Part shown: piece after piece, positions 25,685 through 38,094 of the stretch
Numbering within the stretch: position 1 is the first letter of the stretch
Layout: every line of letters starts with the position of its first letter
From: Chaenocephalus aceratus
Taxonomy: Eukaryota > Chordata > Actinopteri > Perciformes > Channichthyidae
Length of the DNA: 64,000 nt
Assembly (NCBI GenBank): GCA_023974075.1
Contig: JAMFTG010000073.1
Coordinates: 124,001-188,000 of the forward strand
Reading direction: 5' to 3'
Notes under the pieces: generated by a model
Database searches by the model: none
Told to the model about the DNA's origin: nothing
What the model saw: the letters and a program-made list of their open reading frames with translations, nothing else
Position numbers and translations under genes: made by a program

Positions 25685-26580
25685 ACACATTGATCTATTA
25701 ATTTTCAATGTTATTCACTCCAACTTCAGACCACTCGATTATTCACTCTTGTTTTAAATTCAACGCTCTTTCTTCATGCATTTAAGAAGAGAGCAAACAG
25801 GAGAGAGAAAAAAGAAGGGGGGGTGTGGGTACTCTCACAGACACCCCGGCTGGAACAGGCATTCCAGGAGGAGGGGGGCTTCCTTGAAACAAGAATGACT
25901 TTGTATCTATTTATCTGACTAGGTTAATATGTGTTCACTTGTATTTATTAATACACTGGACAAATCGTGTCGTTACTCTTAATGTCCTTATTCTTATTTA
26001 TTTGAATGTCCTGTTAATTCAGACGTGCACACAGTCTGAATTCAAAGTTTTCAACGTGGAGCAACACAGAATATTGAAGAACAGAGGGCAGCAGCTGACC
26101 ACAAATGAGCTTCCCCTGTCTGATGAAGCTTTCAGCTCTGCAAATCACTATGTCACTATGCTCTCTTTCTCAATTATTACACAGATTTGACGTAAAAAAT
26201 GACAGAGTTTATTCCCTTATACATTCTGTCCGGCTTTTTGTGCGATGTATTACTTCAACAGATAATTCAGGCTTTTGAGAGTGCTTCAACACCTCTCTGT
26301 AGAGATGTGACCCTCACACGGAGATTAATCCCAAGCCAAAAAAATCCTTTATCGTCACGTTTTAGCCATTCAGATCAACCCCACAGCAAGAGTTTGCGAG
26401 ATCCGGTCATTTCAAATAGATTTTTGAAAGTTGCGTGTCTCCTCCTGTATACCCACATATAATATTGACTTCAGCTTTTTGTCAGCCTATAGTCCACAGA
26501 ATTTTCCCAGCGAGTCACTCGTGCAGGACTAAACTACCTCATGGAGACCTCGCTGGTTCACTTTACTCTCTTTTAGTGAG
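25685..26580. other. Unassigned DNA
   Basis: No supportable gene; open frames at 25939-26462 lack motifs. Confidence 0.35.
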
Positions 26581-26589
26581 CTAAGGTAC

Positions 26590-27070
26590 TGGACTGCAAT
26601 ACCAGACTCTTACACACACTTAGTGCACTATAGGTCCGGACTACTCTACCCGACTCTTATAGCCACACTATCTACAGTACTGTATTTTCACACACACACT
26701 TCGTGCACTATAGGTCCGGACTGCTCTACCCGACTCTTATAGCCACCTAGTGCTCCATAGGTCAGGACTACTCTACCTGGCTCTTATAGACACACTATCT
26801 ACAGTACTGTATTTTCACACATACACTTAGTGCACTATAGGTCCGGACTGCTCTACCCGACTCTTATAGCCACCTAGTGTTCCATAGGTCAGGACTGCTC
26901 TACCTGGCTCTTATAGACACACTATCTACAGTACTGTATTTTCACACACACACTTAGTGCACTATAGGTCCGGACTGCTCTACCCGACTCTTATAGCCAC
27001 CTAGTGTTCCATAGGTCAGGACTGCTCTACCTGGCTCTTATAGACACACTATCTACAGTACTGTATTTCC
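26590..27070. repeat. 127-bp tandem array
   Basis: The marker TCTACAGTAC recurs at 26671, 26798, 26925 and 27052, an exact 127-bp period. Each unit itself contains two related half-units (TATAGGTCCGGACTGCTCTA and CATAGGTCAGGACTACTCTA). About 3.5 copies, highly similar. It lies just inside the LTR element whose primer site is at 27282. Confidence 0.95.
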
Positions 27071-27281
27071 TTACCGTGACTAAGAACACTGAGAACGCCG
27101 CTGACAACTCTACATTTTTTGTAGTATAGCCAATCACAGATTTTGGTATTCAACAGGTATCTGTTTTACCTTTGAATCATGTAGGACGCTCCCTGGTATA
27201 GTTGTCAGTGGTGTCCAGGTGTCCTCCCCATGACTGAATTTGTCCGCTAGCTGTCGGTGGTCCTCCTATAGACCAGCACTC

Positions 27282-27299
27282 ATCACGTCGGGGTCACCA
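27282..27299 (-). promoter_or_regulatory. Primer-binding site matching tRNA-Trp
   Basis: On the minus strand TGGTGACCCCGACGTGAT is complementary to the 3' end of eukaryotic tRNA-Trp including CCA. It sits two bases from an LTR end (CTACA). This is where minus-strand DNA synthesis of an LTR retroelement would start. Confidence 0.8.
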
Positions 27300-27302
27300 A
27301 AT

Positions 27303-27600
27303 TGTAGGAGCAGACACAGTTGTGGTGGCTTAAAGCCCAGCTCTGCTCCGCGCCGTCCGTTCGATGAGCCTGGTCAGATTAATAAGAAAAGGAGTTCAAA
27401 ACACCGGTATAAAAGTTATAACAATAATCTGATTTTAATGGTAAAAAGACACAATACAAAAATACAGAGTGCCCTGTAACAGAGCACTCCGGGCTCCCCG
27501 CTCCACTGCCGTGCGATACAGGTATCGGGACCGGCCAGTCAGCAACAGGGGGCACCGTGCATGAATAAACAACAGTATATATGGACATTTTTAGGGCGGA
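27303..27600 (-). mobile_element. LTR fragment of a tRNA-Trp-primed retroelement
   Basis: The plus-strand sequence begins TGTAGGAGC next to the primer site. Its R/U5 part resembles the plus-strand copy at about 32870-33050 (shared TTACCATTAAAA..CAGATTATTG and GGTGTTTTGAA blocks). No internal gag or pol was found to the left, only a leader and the 127-bp array. The far LTR end was not located. Confidence 0.6.
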
Positions 27601-27844
27601 GAGTCACTGCTTATCTTCCACTGGACTTCACTCCTTTAATTTCCCAGGGAAGGTTTCACACAAACTATTCTTTCTCAAACAATCAAACATTGTACACAGA
27701 TATTAGTATCAAACATTTGCCCCAAAAAGAACCTTGAAAAGGACATGTGTGTGTGTTTGGTAAAGAGGAAGTGTATGTGTGTGTGTGTGTGTGTTGATAT
27801 CTTGGTCAGGGAGTGTGTGTGTCAGGGTGTCTTGGTCAGGGAGT

Positions 27845-27846
27845 GT

Positions 27847-27917
<71 letters not shown>
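27845..27917. repeat. (TG)n microsatellite
   Basis: About 36 TG units, preceded by shorter TG runs from 27747. Confidence 0.95.
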
Positions 27918-27918
<1 letters not shown>

Positions 27919-28031
27919 AGGGTGTCTGGGAAAGTGTATGTAAGAAGGTTTATATATATAGGATTACTTAAAAACAGTCCCAAATAATACATGTTCACTT
28001 CAATACAGTTTAGAACAATATCTGTTTGCTT

Positions 28032-28945
28032 TAGGACCGAGGATCGAGGAGCGATAATGGAGGAGCGATAATCGAGGAACAATCAGTCCATCCTCCGATG
28101 AATTCCTCAGATACTCGCCCCGCCCCCTCACTGTGTATCGCTCACTGATTGGACGATGCAGTGCATGCACTGATCTCATGCTTCTTGACATGAGAGCAGT
28201 TTCCCAGCGGAGTGAAGAAAATAAATGAAACTCACGAGAGTCACTCCTCCTGTTTCAATTCATGTATCATTTAGTTACGTATGTGATATATCTGAACAAC
28301 AAAGTGGTCAAAAATAATTTTATTTATTTGTTGGAAACATTTTCATGATCGCTTTTTTCGTTTTACATTTTAATTTATTGTCATTTCCATTCAGTCAGTC
28401 ATTAAGTGCTATTAAAATGTTAATGTGCTACATATCCACACAAACAAACAAAGTGTGCATTCCAATGCATGTTAATCTAACTGGGTTTTGATAGATAATC
28501 TCTTTTTCTTCTCTCAATTATTTTATTTCTATTGTGCACTCTAATCAATATTAATCAAACTATTGTTCGTTTATACATTTTAAGAATGGCGTTTATCTTT
28601 TTTGAGAATGAGTTCTTATTTTATTTTATTTATTGGGGTCTGCAACAGATGATACAAATGTTTGTGTCAGTACATGGTGTACTAACAGAGGCGGGGGGTG
28701 TGGTTGTGGAAATAATGGGGACAGAGCTGGCTGCTGTCAGACGATCAGCTGTGCAGCGTCATCACAAACGGACGTCGCTTCAACGTGACGCGTCCGGAGA
28801 AAGGACGTCCCATTGCTCTTAAAACTAATTTCCCTGCTTCTCGTGGTTTCCTTGCGTCCCTCCATGCTTCTCTGGTGGGAGGGACTAGTCACAGGGAAAC
28901 GACGCAAGTGAGGGAAGCAAGGATTTCATTTAACCGGCCTGAGAA
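28032..28945 (-). repeat. ~0.9-kb dispersed repeat, copy B (inverted)
   Basis: Reverse complement of 18790-19676 with numerous small differences. The two copies face each other across about 8.4 kb. It ends next to the nested hAT cluster. Confidence 0.75.
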
Positions 28946-29241
28946 GAAAACCACAACAAAACGAACAAAATACAAGAAGAAGAAAAGTTAGTATTGCGAG
29001 TTCAGATAACACCAGTGTTTCCCCTATATACAAATAGTGGTGGCGCAGCACCGCTACTGAAATACGCGTGCCGCTGCTTGGGGGCGCCAGGCAGGTACTT
29101 TTTTTTAATTAAAATAATAATAAGTGGCGACCCTTTTTCATTTTGATTGTTAGTTATGTGGATTTGTAGTATTGTGTTACTGTATGTTAAATAAAGGTGT
29201 ATTTTGCTACATCTTGAGACATTGCCACTGTATGTACTAGG

Positions 29242-31491
29242 CAGGGCTGATTTTTGGCAAAGGCGACACAGGCGGTTGCCTAAGGCATGGTTCTCAAACT
29301 TTTTTTCAATAATGTACCCCCTTTGAAAAAAAGATTCAGCCAAGTACCCCCCCCTGATCAGTGCAAAAACAATTTGTTTAAGGAAAAAATGCCTATATAA
29401 AGAGGTACAGTAGGTCTACAGTGCTGCACCATCATTTATTAAAACAACAACATTGTAAACTGAGAAACACTTAAATGCTACATTTAAAATGTTTTACAAT
29501 CCATCACTAAATTCATGGCAAACCAATTTTAAAACGTCATGCAATAACACTAAGACGACATTAGTTGCATTGAACTGATCTTTTTAATAAGTTTTACAAT
29601 TTAAGTGAGAAATATGGGCTTGTGCTTCACTGAGGATCTTTGTTATTCTCAGTGACAGGAAGGCCACTGCAGTTATTACACTTCGCGTTTTGAAAATATG
29701 TGTACCTCTGTTAATATAAAACCCACACTGCTCAAACTTCGTTACTTTTCCTAAAATTGGTATATCTATTTATTTATTTTGGGGCGTGGGAATGAAGAGA
29801 AAAAAATATATGAGCATTTTATGAGCATGGGATTTTGACCCCTCATATACATTATGCATACTGCTGCGCTATACTTGCGGCCACACGCCGTTGCCAAGCA
29901 ACGCTTATTGTTTAGGTGTCCTTTGATAGCAGGCAGTCATATAAATAATTAGAACTAGCTAGATCTGACAGATTTGGGACATCACGCGAGTGAAGTATAT
30001 ACCGGACAAAAGAGAGAGATCAGCTGCTGCTGACGGAAAACACGCAGCTCTTCCGGATCACAGCTCCGCCGCTGTTGAGTGGAGCAACATTAAATACACT
30101 AAGAGTTTAGACCTAACACCTTAGCTAGTTTATCTACTCTGGAACTAGCTAAACTAGTTATAAATATGTGTATTCTTTACTGTCGGATCACTTATTACAG
30201 GTTCAGCGAGCTGCAACGACTCGAGACTGACGGGCTGAAAAAAAGAGAAGCGAGAAAAAAAAAGAGAGCACCTGTTTATTTTTCCCATTTTATTATCCAG
30301 AATTACTGTACAACTTTGAATAAAGTATTGAATCTACTATTAGTAGTGTTTTTTTAAATGCATTAGCCTACTTATGTTGTTTTTTTTCATTAACATAAAA
30401 TAAATCTCACATACCCCCTGCAGTACTCCAACGTACCCCCTAGGGGTCCACGTACCCCCATTTGAGAACCACTGGCCTAGGGCACCAGATCTGGGGGGCG
30501 CTGCGCTGCTAGCTCTGGGAGGGAAAAAACATTTTTGACCATTGGCGCTCATCTAATGTTCGGCCTTGATGTAACAACATTCATAATTAAGTAAATGTAA
30601 CACCCTTTTCACCCTGGTTACACTTTTCATTTGCCCTGTACGATGGGCGCTGTAAGTGATGAAGTGGGGGATGTTGGCTCACAGCCAAAGTGCGAGCGTG
30701 GGAGCGAGAGGCGAGCACCGGTACCAGCGCTGTTGTTATTAGAATCTGGTGCTAGCAGCGCTAACGGATATAAGAAGTAGATGTTTCTACAACCAGGGTG
30801 GAGGAGAGCTCTCCTGTCAGACTGAGAGGCTCAGTGAGGTAAGGACTCTCTGAGTGTTTAGATAATTTAATTTTAGTCGAAGTTATCTCAGTGGGTCTCA
30901 AACGTTTTGACCACAAATTATTAAATGCATATTTCCAAGGCACTCCTTTAATAATTATTAGATAAATAAAAACAGGTTTGAAATAATTCCAATGTATACT
31001 ATAGGACAGTAATCCAAAAATATCGTTTAAAGTTGGAGAGATCCAAAAATATGCATACATAAATAATGTTACATGAACACAAATAAAATAGCTACATTTT
31101 TTGTTATTGGCTATGGTAGGTTATTGGTTATGTTCATATACTTATTTGATTATTAAAATGTAAACGGATCTTTTTTCATATGGGTGTTTTAGAGTTGTAC
31201 CCCCTAGATCAGGTCTCTATTAATTGTGTGCTCAAAGTGCACCAGATTGAAGCATTTTTACTTTCAAATGTTAAACAAAAAATCTTCCCGGGGGGGCATA
31301 CCCCCGACGTCCCCCCAATGCAAACATGTTCATACAAATAATGAATACATTTGAAGCCATTTTGACGTATATTAACCTATATCAATAAGTTTCCTGTTTT
31401 TGTAGTGTATTGCCTTTTGTAGAGATTTTTCATTTATTCTTTACATATAAAATCTCGCCTAGGGCAAGCAAATTGGCTAGAACCGGCCCTG
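29242..31491. mobile_element. hAT-type element, middle of three nested
   Basis: Starts CAGGGCTG and ends ACCGGCCCTG, with a degraded duplication (GTACTAGG / GTACCGGC). The halves GGCGGTTGCCTAAGG and GCCTAGGGCACCAG join when the inner element is removed. Non-coding. Confidence 0.65.
29286..30474. mobile_element. hAT-type element, innermost of three nested
   Basis: Termini CATGGTTCTCAAAC and TTTGAGAACCACTG lie within an 8-bp duplication GCCTAAGG / GCCTAGGG (29278-29285, 30475-30482; one mismatch). 1189 bp. No intact transposase; the longest frames carry no motif. Confidence 0.8.
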
Positions 31492-31649
31492 GTACCGGCC
31501 TCAAGAGCCTTTCTTGTGCTGACACATAAAACAAATTGGTGGGGCGCACTTTGCAAACGCGCACACACTAAGAAAATTCCACGCACTCCGCACTCACATT
31601 ATGCTGGGGCCCACGTGGATGACTCCATCCTAGGGGAAACACTGAACAC

Positions 31650-32860
31650 ACAGGAGCTAGAACCCACCTGCTTCTTTTAAATCAGCTGTGTGGGAACATT
31701 TGGGTTCCCTATGGACTACAATAACGATGGAGTGCTAGTGGAAGATCGGACAAGGACGGTGGTGTCGGCGTTGTTATAGAGTATTTTTGTTGGCTAATCT
31801 ATGGTAGGGCTAACCCATACAGTGGTGGGGCTCAAGTCAGTAGTTGCAATGTAATTACATACACGCTATATCGCCCCCCTTGACAGTGGAACGCCATGCG
31901 TGAGGTTTAGATTATTTCCCTGTCTCAATCCAAATTGAACTATATGAAATAAAAAGGCACATTTGTCTTGTAGTAAATAAAAAGGGCGACCTGGAGCAAT
32001 CCTGCAATTTCCCCACAGGTGAAAGAGTTGACATGCTGAAAACCCAACCCCTGCAGGGGGGTCTGGGGGGATTCTCCCATAAAATACACATTCTGGTACT
32101 CTCTTGAGAAGAAAAATAAATACATATATTACTTATTGATTATTTAAGTAACCTGTGTTACTAGTGTCCAGATGTGAGTTTGCTTAAATATATGTGTGTA
32201 CTTAATTACTTTGTATTAAACAGTAGCAGTCTGTATAACAAGAAGCTGGAAATGTGCGAACATTTGTATTAAGAGTAGTGGAGATGTGAGAGATGAGATA
32301 TCCTTATTTGGACACCGCGTGGCAAACATCTGGAAGGCAGCAGAGTAAAATGAGTGTGCGTTAAAACATCCTTAGGGAAATGAGTGTGCATTCTGTCAAA
32401 GAGTCCTATATATATATATATATGTTTTAGGAATGTTTTTTTTCGTTATTATTGATATTAAAGTAACTTACATGTATTACTTGCATTAGCCAACTATAAG
32501 CAACTATATCTTAGACATATCTTAAAAATGCCAAGGGTGTGTTGAGTTGTGCGTATTGAACTGAAGGAGGAGGGGGCCGGAGAGAGGGAAGTATATGCAG
32601 AAAATGTGTGTGTGTGTGCAGGCTGCAAGAATGCGAGACAACGAACACCAGATGTGTTTGTTTGCCTCAAACTTAAGAGACTCTTGTCTCCGGGCACCTC
32701 GGCTGGCTCACACTGATTCGTTGCGACAGGCCATCGTTTTTGTATCACCCAATGGGTGACCCTATGGGGGGAGCATCCAACACGGCTCCTTCCGTTGGGA
32801 TTGCATGTAGCCCTGTTGTGTCTTTGTGTCCGGCCTCTTTTTCCTCCTGCTGCCAAGATA
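31650..32860. other. Unassigned DNA
   Basis: No gene recognised. A short (AT)n lies near 32408-32424. Confidence 0.35.
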
Positions 32861-32869
32861 GATCCCAGC

Positions 32870-33050
32870 ACTAGGAACAGTGCAGGAGTACTCCTTATTT
32901 TGTATTGTTGTTTGTTTACCATTAAAACAGATTATTGTTTTATCCTTTATCCTGGTGTTTTGAATTCCTTCTTTTATAATTTGACCAGCTCATCAAGGGA
33001 CGCGCGGAGCCGAGGTGGGCTTCAGACCCACCGTCCTCATTGCTCCAACA
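32870..33050 (+). mobile_element. LTR remnant related to 27303
   Basis: Shares R/U5-like blocks with the minus-strand LTR at 27303-27480 in opposite orientation and ends GCTCCAACA at 33050, matching the CTCCTACA end of the other copy. Its left boundary is not defined. Confidence 0.5.
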
Positions 33051-34640
33051 TACTACACGACGGATTTAAAAAAAATGAATGCCATTTTAGTTTTTTGTTA
33101 CTTTGTTCTGAAAAGCTGAACCTGCTGCTCCTCACAGAGATAAGAGGGAAGAGGCTGTGTGAATTACTTTACATTGTGGATAAGGGTGGATAGCCCCCAT
33201 TGTTCTGTGTGTCAAAATGAAAGACAGCCCACACACCTATCAATCATCAAACCGTGGGGTCTTATTTCATTACGTGTTGATTTCTATCAACACGTAATGT
33301 TGTATCGATGTATATATAGATGTAGGCTACTGCCGCAAAAGTATTCTCCGTCGGGACTCCCTGCAACAACACCACGCCTTTATCGTGATTCTGATTGGCC
33401 AGAAGACATTATCAAAGATGTTTTTATTGAGAAGACAATCACTACGTGACAAAAGTTTTCAAAACTGTTTCTAGTCTTCGGTATTTCCAGACAAGTGGCT
33501 GCTGAAATCAAACTTACTTGCTGTCTGTGCAATTTACTCCGCGGACTTTATTTTGCTTACTTTAACAATATTTTTCATGGTGGGGCTAAGCCATTTCTTG
33601 GTATGGCTGTAGCCTTCCCCAGCCATACCCTGGCGCCGCCACTGGTTGTCATGACCACAGCAAATCTGGATCAGCTCCATCGTTCCCCCGTTTTTAGAGA
33701 TGTGGGTACGGAGGTAAAGAGAGAGGGTTGTATTTTCGGACACTTTGTGAGTCTCCTGACACATATTTATGTATAAAAGACTTTTATAGAAAAATAATAG
33801 GGCACCTTTAAGTAAATTTAGCTGCTCACACTTAAAGGTTTTCCGCCAAGTGTTCTTCTATTATTGGAGTACATTACTCTGTGGTATTAGTGTTTTAACT
33901 TTAGTAAATAATCTGAACACTTCCTCCACCACTCATCCACATGCTTTAACAGATAGCTGTGTGGGAAGGGATAAAGGAGAGGGTCAGTTTTGTGGGGAGC
34001 GACCGTGGTGATCCTGAGTCTGAGGGTCCGGTTTGCTTGAAACAAACTAGATTTGTGGTTAGTGTGAAAAGGGACAAAAGCAGCTGGGTAAAGAAAGACA
34101 ACATTTGGTCTCTCACTGTTTCTTGTGGATGTTACTAATAGCTTGCCTGTTTTGGGAGACAGATATATGATTTGATGTTTAGCCAAAATGGTTCGGTGAC
34201 ATAGGGAATGTTATGTTTCCATCAGTGAATAGCATATTGGCATAATAAGAGGGCTATGAGGGGAGGAATGGCTATCATTGATTTTAGCGGTATAAACTGC
34301 ATCTGTGGTCATGGTCAAAGAGAAAAGGGCCATCATGATTGGTATCAATTGCATAAATCGTGTGCTCAGGTCTAAAACATGTATTATTCCTTTGGTGCAA
34401 ACAAGAGGTATAAATTGCAAATAACTGTTCTGCAGATTCAAATCATGTTGTTGTGTTCGGTGAAGATTGTGGTGTTTTGGTGAACTTCTACGTAAAGAAG
34501 TAACCTAATATAGATTTGATGCTAAACAAACTGATTAACTTCAACTTGAGAATTCAGAGTTCAGATGGTGCGTGCTGAACACCTCTGGTGCAAACACCTT
34601 TGAAAGAGCTTTTAGACCATAAAAGGACACTACATTTCTT
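33051..34640. other. Unassigned DNA
   Basis: No gene supported. It includes a perfect 13-bp-arm hairpin at 33268-33299. Confidence 0.4.
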
Positions 34641-35280
34641 CCTTTAAAGGTCTCATGTCATGGCCATTTCCACTGATCATAATTCCATTGTTGAGGTCTA
34701 CTAGAATAGATTTATACTGTGCAATTTTCCAAACTCACATTGGTTTCGCATACAGCATCTCTGTAAAGTATGTGTATTCAGCAGTATTCACTCTCTCCAC
34801 TAAACGGCTCGTTGCAGCTCTTGCCCCCCCCCCCTCCCTGTGAGCCCAGTGTGCTCCGATTAGTCGGGACCAGTCGGGACGTTGTGAATCGCGCTGAGCT
34901 CCGTGGAGGTGTGATTTCCTTGTTTAGCGATACACAGCGAAACCACGGCCAAACTCATCCTGAGCACACACAAAGTCACAGCCGAAGTAAAAACAATAAG
35001 TGTGGCTTGATATTGAGTAAGAAAAAAGGTTGATAAACACTGCGAGAATGGGTCTGCAGAGAGAGTTTCGCCACGATCCCAACTGTCTGTTATCAGCCTG
35101 CAGCCAGGGAGGAGAGATCAGTGCGTGTGAGGAAGTCCGTAGATTGGTCAATTTGGACCAATCAGCGGGGGCTTAACGTAACGGCTGCGCGGACGTAACG
35201 TAACGGCTCCACGGATTGGTCCATTTTGGACCAATCCGTGGAGCCGTTACGTTACGTCCGCGGAGCCGTTACGTGTTCAG
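34641..35280 (-). mobile_element. Second copy of the TTAA element, inverted
   Basis: Reverse-complement similarity to the non-inserted parts of 3932-10393. It runs from the AGGTCTCATGTCATGG-type end, through the AATCTATTCTAGTAGACCT junction where the solo LTR sits in the first copy and the CGATTAGTC region where the Gypsy sits, to the TCTCCTCCCTGGCTGCAGG block. It lacks the CA microsatellite and carries a perfect palindrome (35191-35259) in its place. The right end is approximate. Confidence 0.7.
35191..35259. repeat. 69-bp perfect palindrome
   Basis: Two identical 33-bp inverted arms with a 3-base loop (TTT). Each arm contains ACGTAACG repeats. Confidence 0.97.
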
Positions 35281-35364
35281 TAGTTATATTCATGCCGCAT
35301 CAATCTTATTAGTATGCATAAAAAAGTGACAGGTCACACCTCTACTACTTATGCAAATGAGCTA

Positions 35365-35408
35365 AGTGTGTGTGTGTGTGTATATGTCTGTGTCTGTGTG
35401 TGTGTGTG
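35365..35408. repeat. Short imperfect (TG)n
   Basis: Broken TG runs. Confidence 0.8.
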
Positions 35409-35546
35409 GGGACCTTCACTGGAGCTACAGGTTCCTATCAGGCTCTTAAGAGCCCATTGTCATGCAGTCGGCCTGATGCTGTAAAAGTATAGAAAAGCAG
35501 ACAGGGGGGTTGAGAGCACATTTTACCGCCCCTGCCTGACTGTTTA

Positions 35547-35957
35547 TGTATTTTTTTTTGAGAACACAGGATTATACATTTAACAAAACAAATCATTTAG
35601 CGATCATCTTATAAAATAACCATAAAAGGCATTTACCGGTATGATAACTCATCAGGAGTGTGTCTGAGATGAGTTCAATATCGACCTGATTCTCAAGCAG
35701 AGTGTGTTGAGGGGTCGACCCAGACCTGATGAAGAGGGGCTGAGTCTGTCCGACTCGTTAGGGAAGTGTATGAACCAACCACTGGTGACCACATTGAGAC
35801 CAGACAAGAGGCAGGATGCGTGTTAACTCCAGAAAGGGGAGGTTATCACGCTGTATCTGTCCTCTTGAGGGTTTGCTGATGGCTGGCTCACGCGGCAAAT
35901 TCAACACCTTTTTAAGGTGTATAAATGTATAATCCTGTGTTCTCAAAAAAAAATACA
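35547..35957. mobile_element. Fold-back element, ~410 bp
   Basis: A 36-bp end (GTATTTTTTTTTGAGAACAC, then AGGATTATACATTTA) is repeated inverted at 35921-35957. The interior is not palindromic. It lies close to the left limit of the Maverick, but I see no matching terminal repeat at the Maverick's other end, so I do not call it the Maverick TIR. Confidence 0.5.
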
Positions 35958-36272
35958 TATCCCTCTTTTTTATTTCTCTGTCTTTTTTTCTCTATAGAGC
36001 TACCCTCGATTATCAAGAGGACCCCCGCTGTTGTTACGGTAAACTTTTTGGTCACACCACCTGAATAAGCTGGACGGGTCTCATGTAAACTGCTACTGAT
36101 GTATCCGAATGATATGTTGGCTTTATGTCCATAAATGTAGAAGCGGTGTGAAATGTTTCTTCAGTGGTGCCACATCTATTTTTGATTTTTGTTTTGCGGG
36201 GGGTGATTTCATAAACGGTCAAACATGGATGATTTAACAGATATAGAAATGTATTTTCTTCATGGTATACAT

Positions 36273-37469
36273 CAGGGGTATTCAACTAAAATTCAACGAA
36301 GTCCAGTTAGAAAAAATCTCCCCATGCAAAGGTCCGGAGCTTCAAAATGTCTAACTTACTTTATGAATTAGTGTGATATATATTGAAGTAGCCTGTAGCT
36401 TTATCAACGTCTGCATGTATTCAACAACTGACTGCCAAATAAAGAAAGTACAATTAATAAACAACAATATTTATATATATTTTGTCAATTAACATTGAAC
36501 TACACAGATATACAGTAACATACTGTGGATATGTGTAATGTTCCTCTTGCTGCATTTAAAAATGAAATAGAGAAAATAAATAAAATAGCTTTTGAAAATG
36601 TGTGCATCTCAAAAGTGCTTAATTTTAGATAAATAAAATAAAGCGTAGCAGCAGCTTGAGTTCCTCTTTTTCTTTGTTAACCGTTTCACATCATGACTTA
36701 ACAGTTTCAGACGATTATAGAACAATATCAGTCTTTACACATCATAACAATTGAACGGTTTTTAAAGTTTCTCTTTCTTTCCCTCTTATATTGCAGTCCC
36801 TCACTCACTTTTTTTTATTCAGTGTGAGAATTGAGCTGGAGCTTGTCCTGCCAGGAGTTTAAATCTGGGCTGAAATGGTGTCAGGGCCATTATCATACAC
36901 ACATGCAGGTGCTCATTGGTTAGCCTGCGCTGGAACGATATTTAATTTGTGTGACCTCAGTTCTGACTTGAGAGGGAATGTTTGGTCAAACACTTTGTGT
37001 TTTGTCTCATAGTGGCGTTTTGGCACTTTTAATGAGCGCCACGGTCTCTGAACAAATGAGACACACTGGTTCTGTGCTCCCAGTGGGCAGGATGAACATG
37101 AAGAGTCCGTCCACTCAGGGTTAAAAGCTCTGTTCTCACTGTCCACTTTCCTCTTCTTGGAGAGCGCCATGTGTAATTATTTGTCTCTCCCTGTCTGTCG
37201 CTAACACGCCTGCTCACTCTTCTCTCCGCTTCTCTCCCTGTATCTCTAATTATTCTCTTCACACTTTCCTCTCCGCTTCTCTCTGCCGCGCTCTCGTCTC
37301 TTCTTCTGTGTTTCTCTCTCTGTATCGCTCACTCGTCCCCTGTCCGTGCGGTTAAAATAGAATCGCCCCGTCAAAATTGAAATCCCCTATTAATGTATTG
37401 ATTATAGGTCCGGGTCCGTTTAGGTCGGCGTCTGGATCCGGACCGCGGTCCGCCTGTTGCCGACCCCTG
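36273..37469. mobile_element. hAT element inserted in Maverick PolB N-terminus
   Basis: 1197 bp with ends CAGGGGTATTC and GCCGACCCCTG and an exact 8-bp duplication GTATACAT (36265-36272, 37470-37477). Removing it restores a Maverick repeat unit that matches the next two units. Its minus strand retains a transposase start at 36913-37170. The right end resembles the MITE at 3292. Confidence 0.93.
36913..37170 (-). pseudogene. hAT transposase N-terminal remnant
   Basis: An 85-codon frame starting MALSKKRKVDSENRAFNPEW and including KRHYETKHKVFDQTFPLKSE. This is the N-terminus typical of vertebrate hAT-derived proteins (the ZBED/GTF2IRD2-like group), covering a BED-type finger region. The finger's CxxC part is scrambled by an internal frameshift, and the catalytic domain is absent. 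Confidence 0.8.
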
Positions 37470-37470
37470 G

Positions 37471-37947
37471 TATACATGATATAAATGAGCTATGCAGTGA
37501 TGAGGAATTCGTGTATGGAGACATGTCATTTCCTCAGTGTTCGGACAATGTCAGTGAGTTAAATGACGCAGATCAGGTGTAAACGAACCTCCTACCCTTT
37601 CAGAAACAAACCCCTACACAGATAGAGAAATGTCTTTTTCTTCAGGGTATACATGATATAAATGAGCTACGCAGTGATGAGGAATTCACGTATGGAGACA
37701 TGTCATTTCCTCAGTGCTCAGGCAATAGCAGTGAGTTAAATGACGCAGCATCAGTTGTAAACGAACCTCCTACCCTTTCAGAAACAAACCCTGACACAGA
37801 TAGAGAAATGTCTTTTCTTCAGGGTATACATGATATAAATGAGCTACGCAGTGATGAGGAATTCACGTATGGAGACATGTCATTTCCTCAGTGCTCAGGC
37901 AATAGCAGTGAGTTAAATGACGAGGGCTCAGTTGTAAACGAACATTC
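37471..37947 (+). repeat. 177-bp (59-codon) coding tandem repeat
   Basis: Units begin at 37471, 37648 and 37825 (the third is partial). Each encodes an acidic segment with GIHDINEL, SDEEF and MSFPQCSGNSSEL. The period is a multiple of three, so copy number can change without changing frame. The first unit has lost a base near 37570, creating a stop. Confidence 0.9.
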
Positions 37948-38094
37948 CACCTCCTCCTCCACCAACTCAAGCTATCCAACAACATGGCGCATTGGAATGG
38001 GTGCTAGACTGTTACCAGAACCTAGGGCTTTTAAATCATCTCCCAGACGACGTACTCCATCTGAATGGACAAAATAGCAAAGCTTCAGCCAATG

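Larger units (their letters stand above)
29013..31644. mobile_element. hAT-type element, outermost of three nested
   Basis: Termini CAGTGTTTCCCCTA and TAGGGGAAACACTG form perfect 14-bp inverted repeats. The flanking target duplication is not clear. Most of its length is the element at 29242-31491. Confidence 0.7.

Noticed and set aside
27282..27299. Match to tRNA-Trp as a tRNA gene
   Set aside because: Only the last 18 bases match and they abut an LTR end. The rest of a tRNA cloverleaf is absent, so it is a primer-binding site.
32494..33193. 142- and 145-codon frames near the LTR remnant
   Set aside because: They run through LTR-like sequence and carry no known domain.
35547..35957. Inverted repeat as the Maverick terminal inverted repeat
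   Set aside because: Both arms lie on the same side of the Maverick and no copy is found near 56.5 kb.
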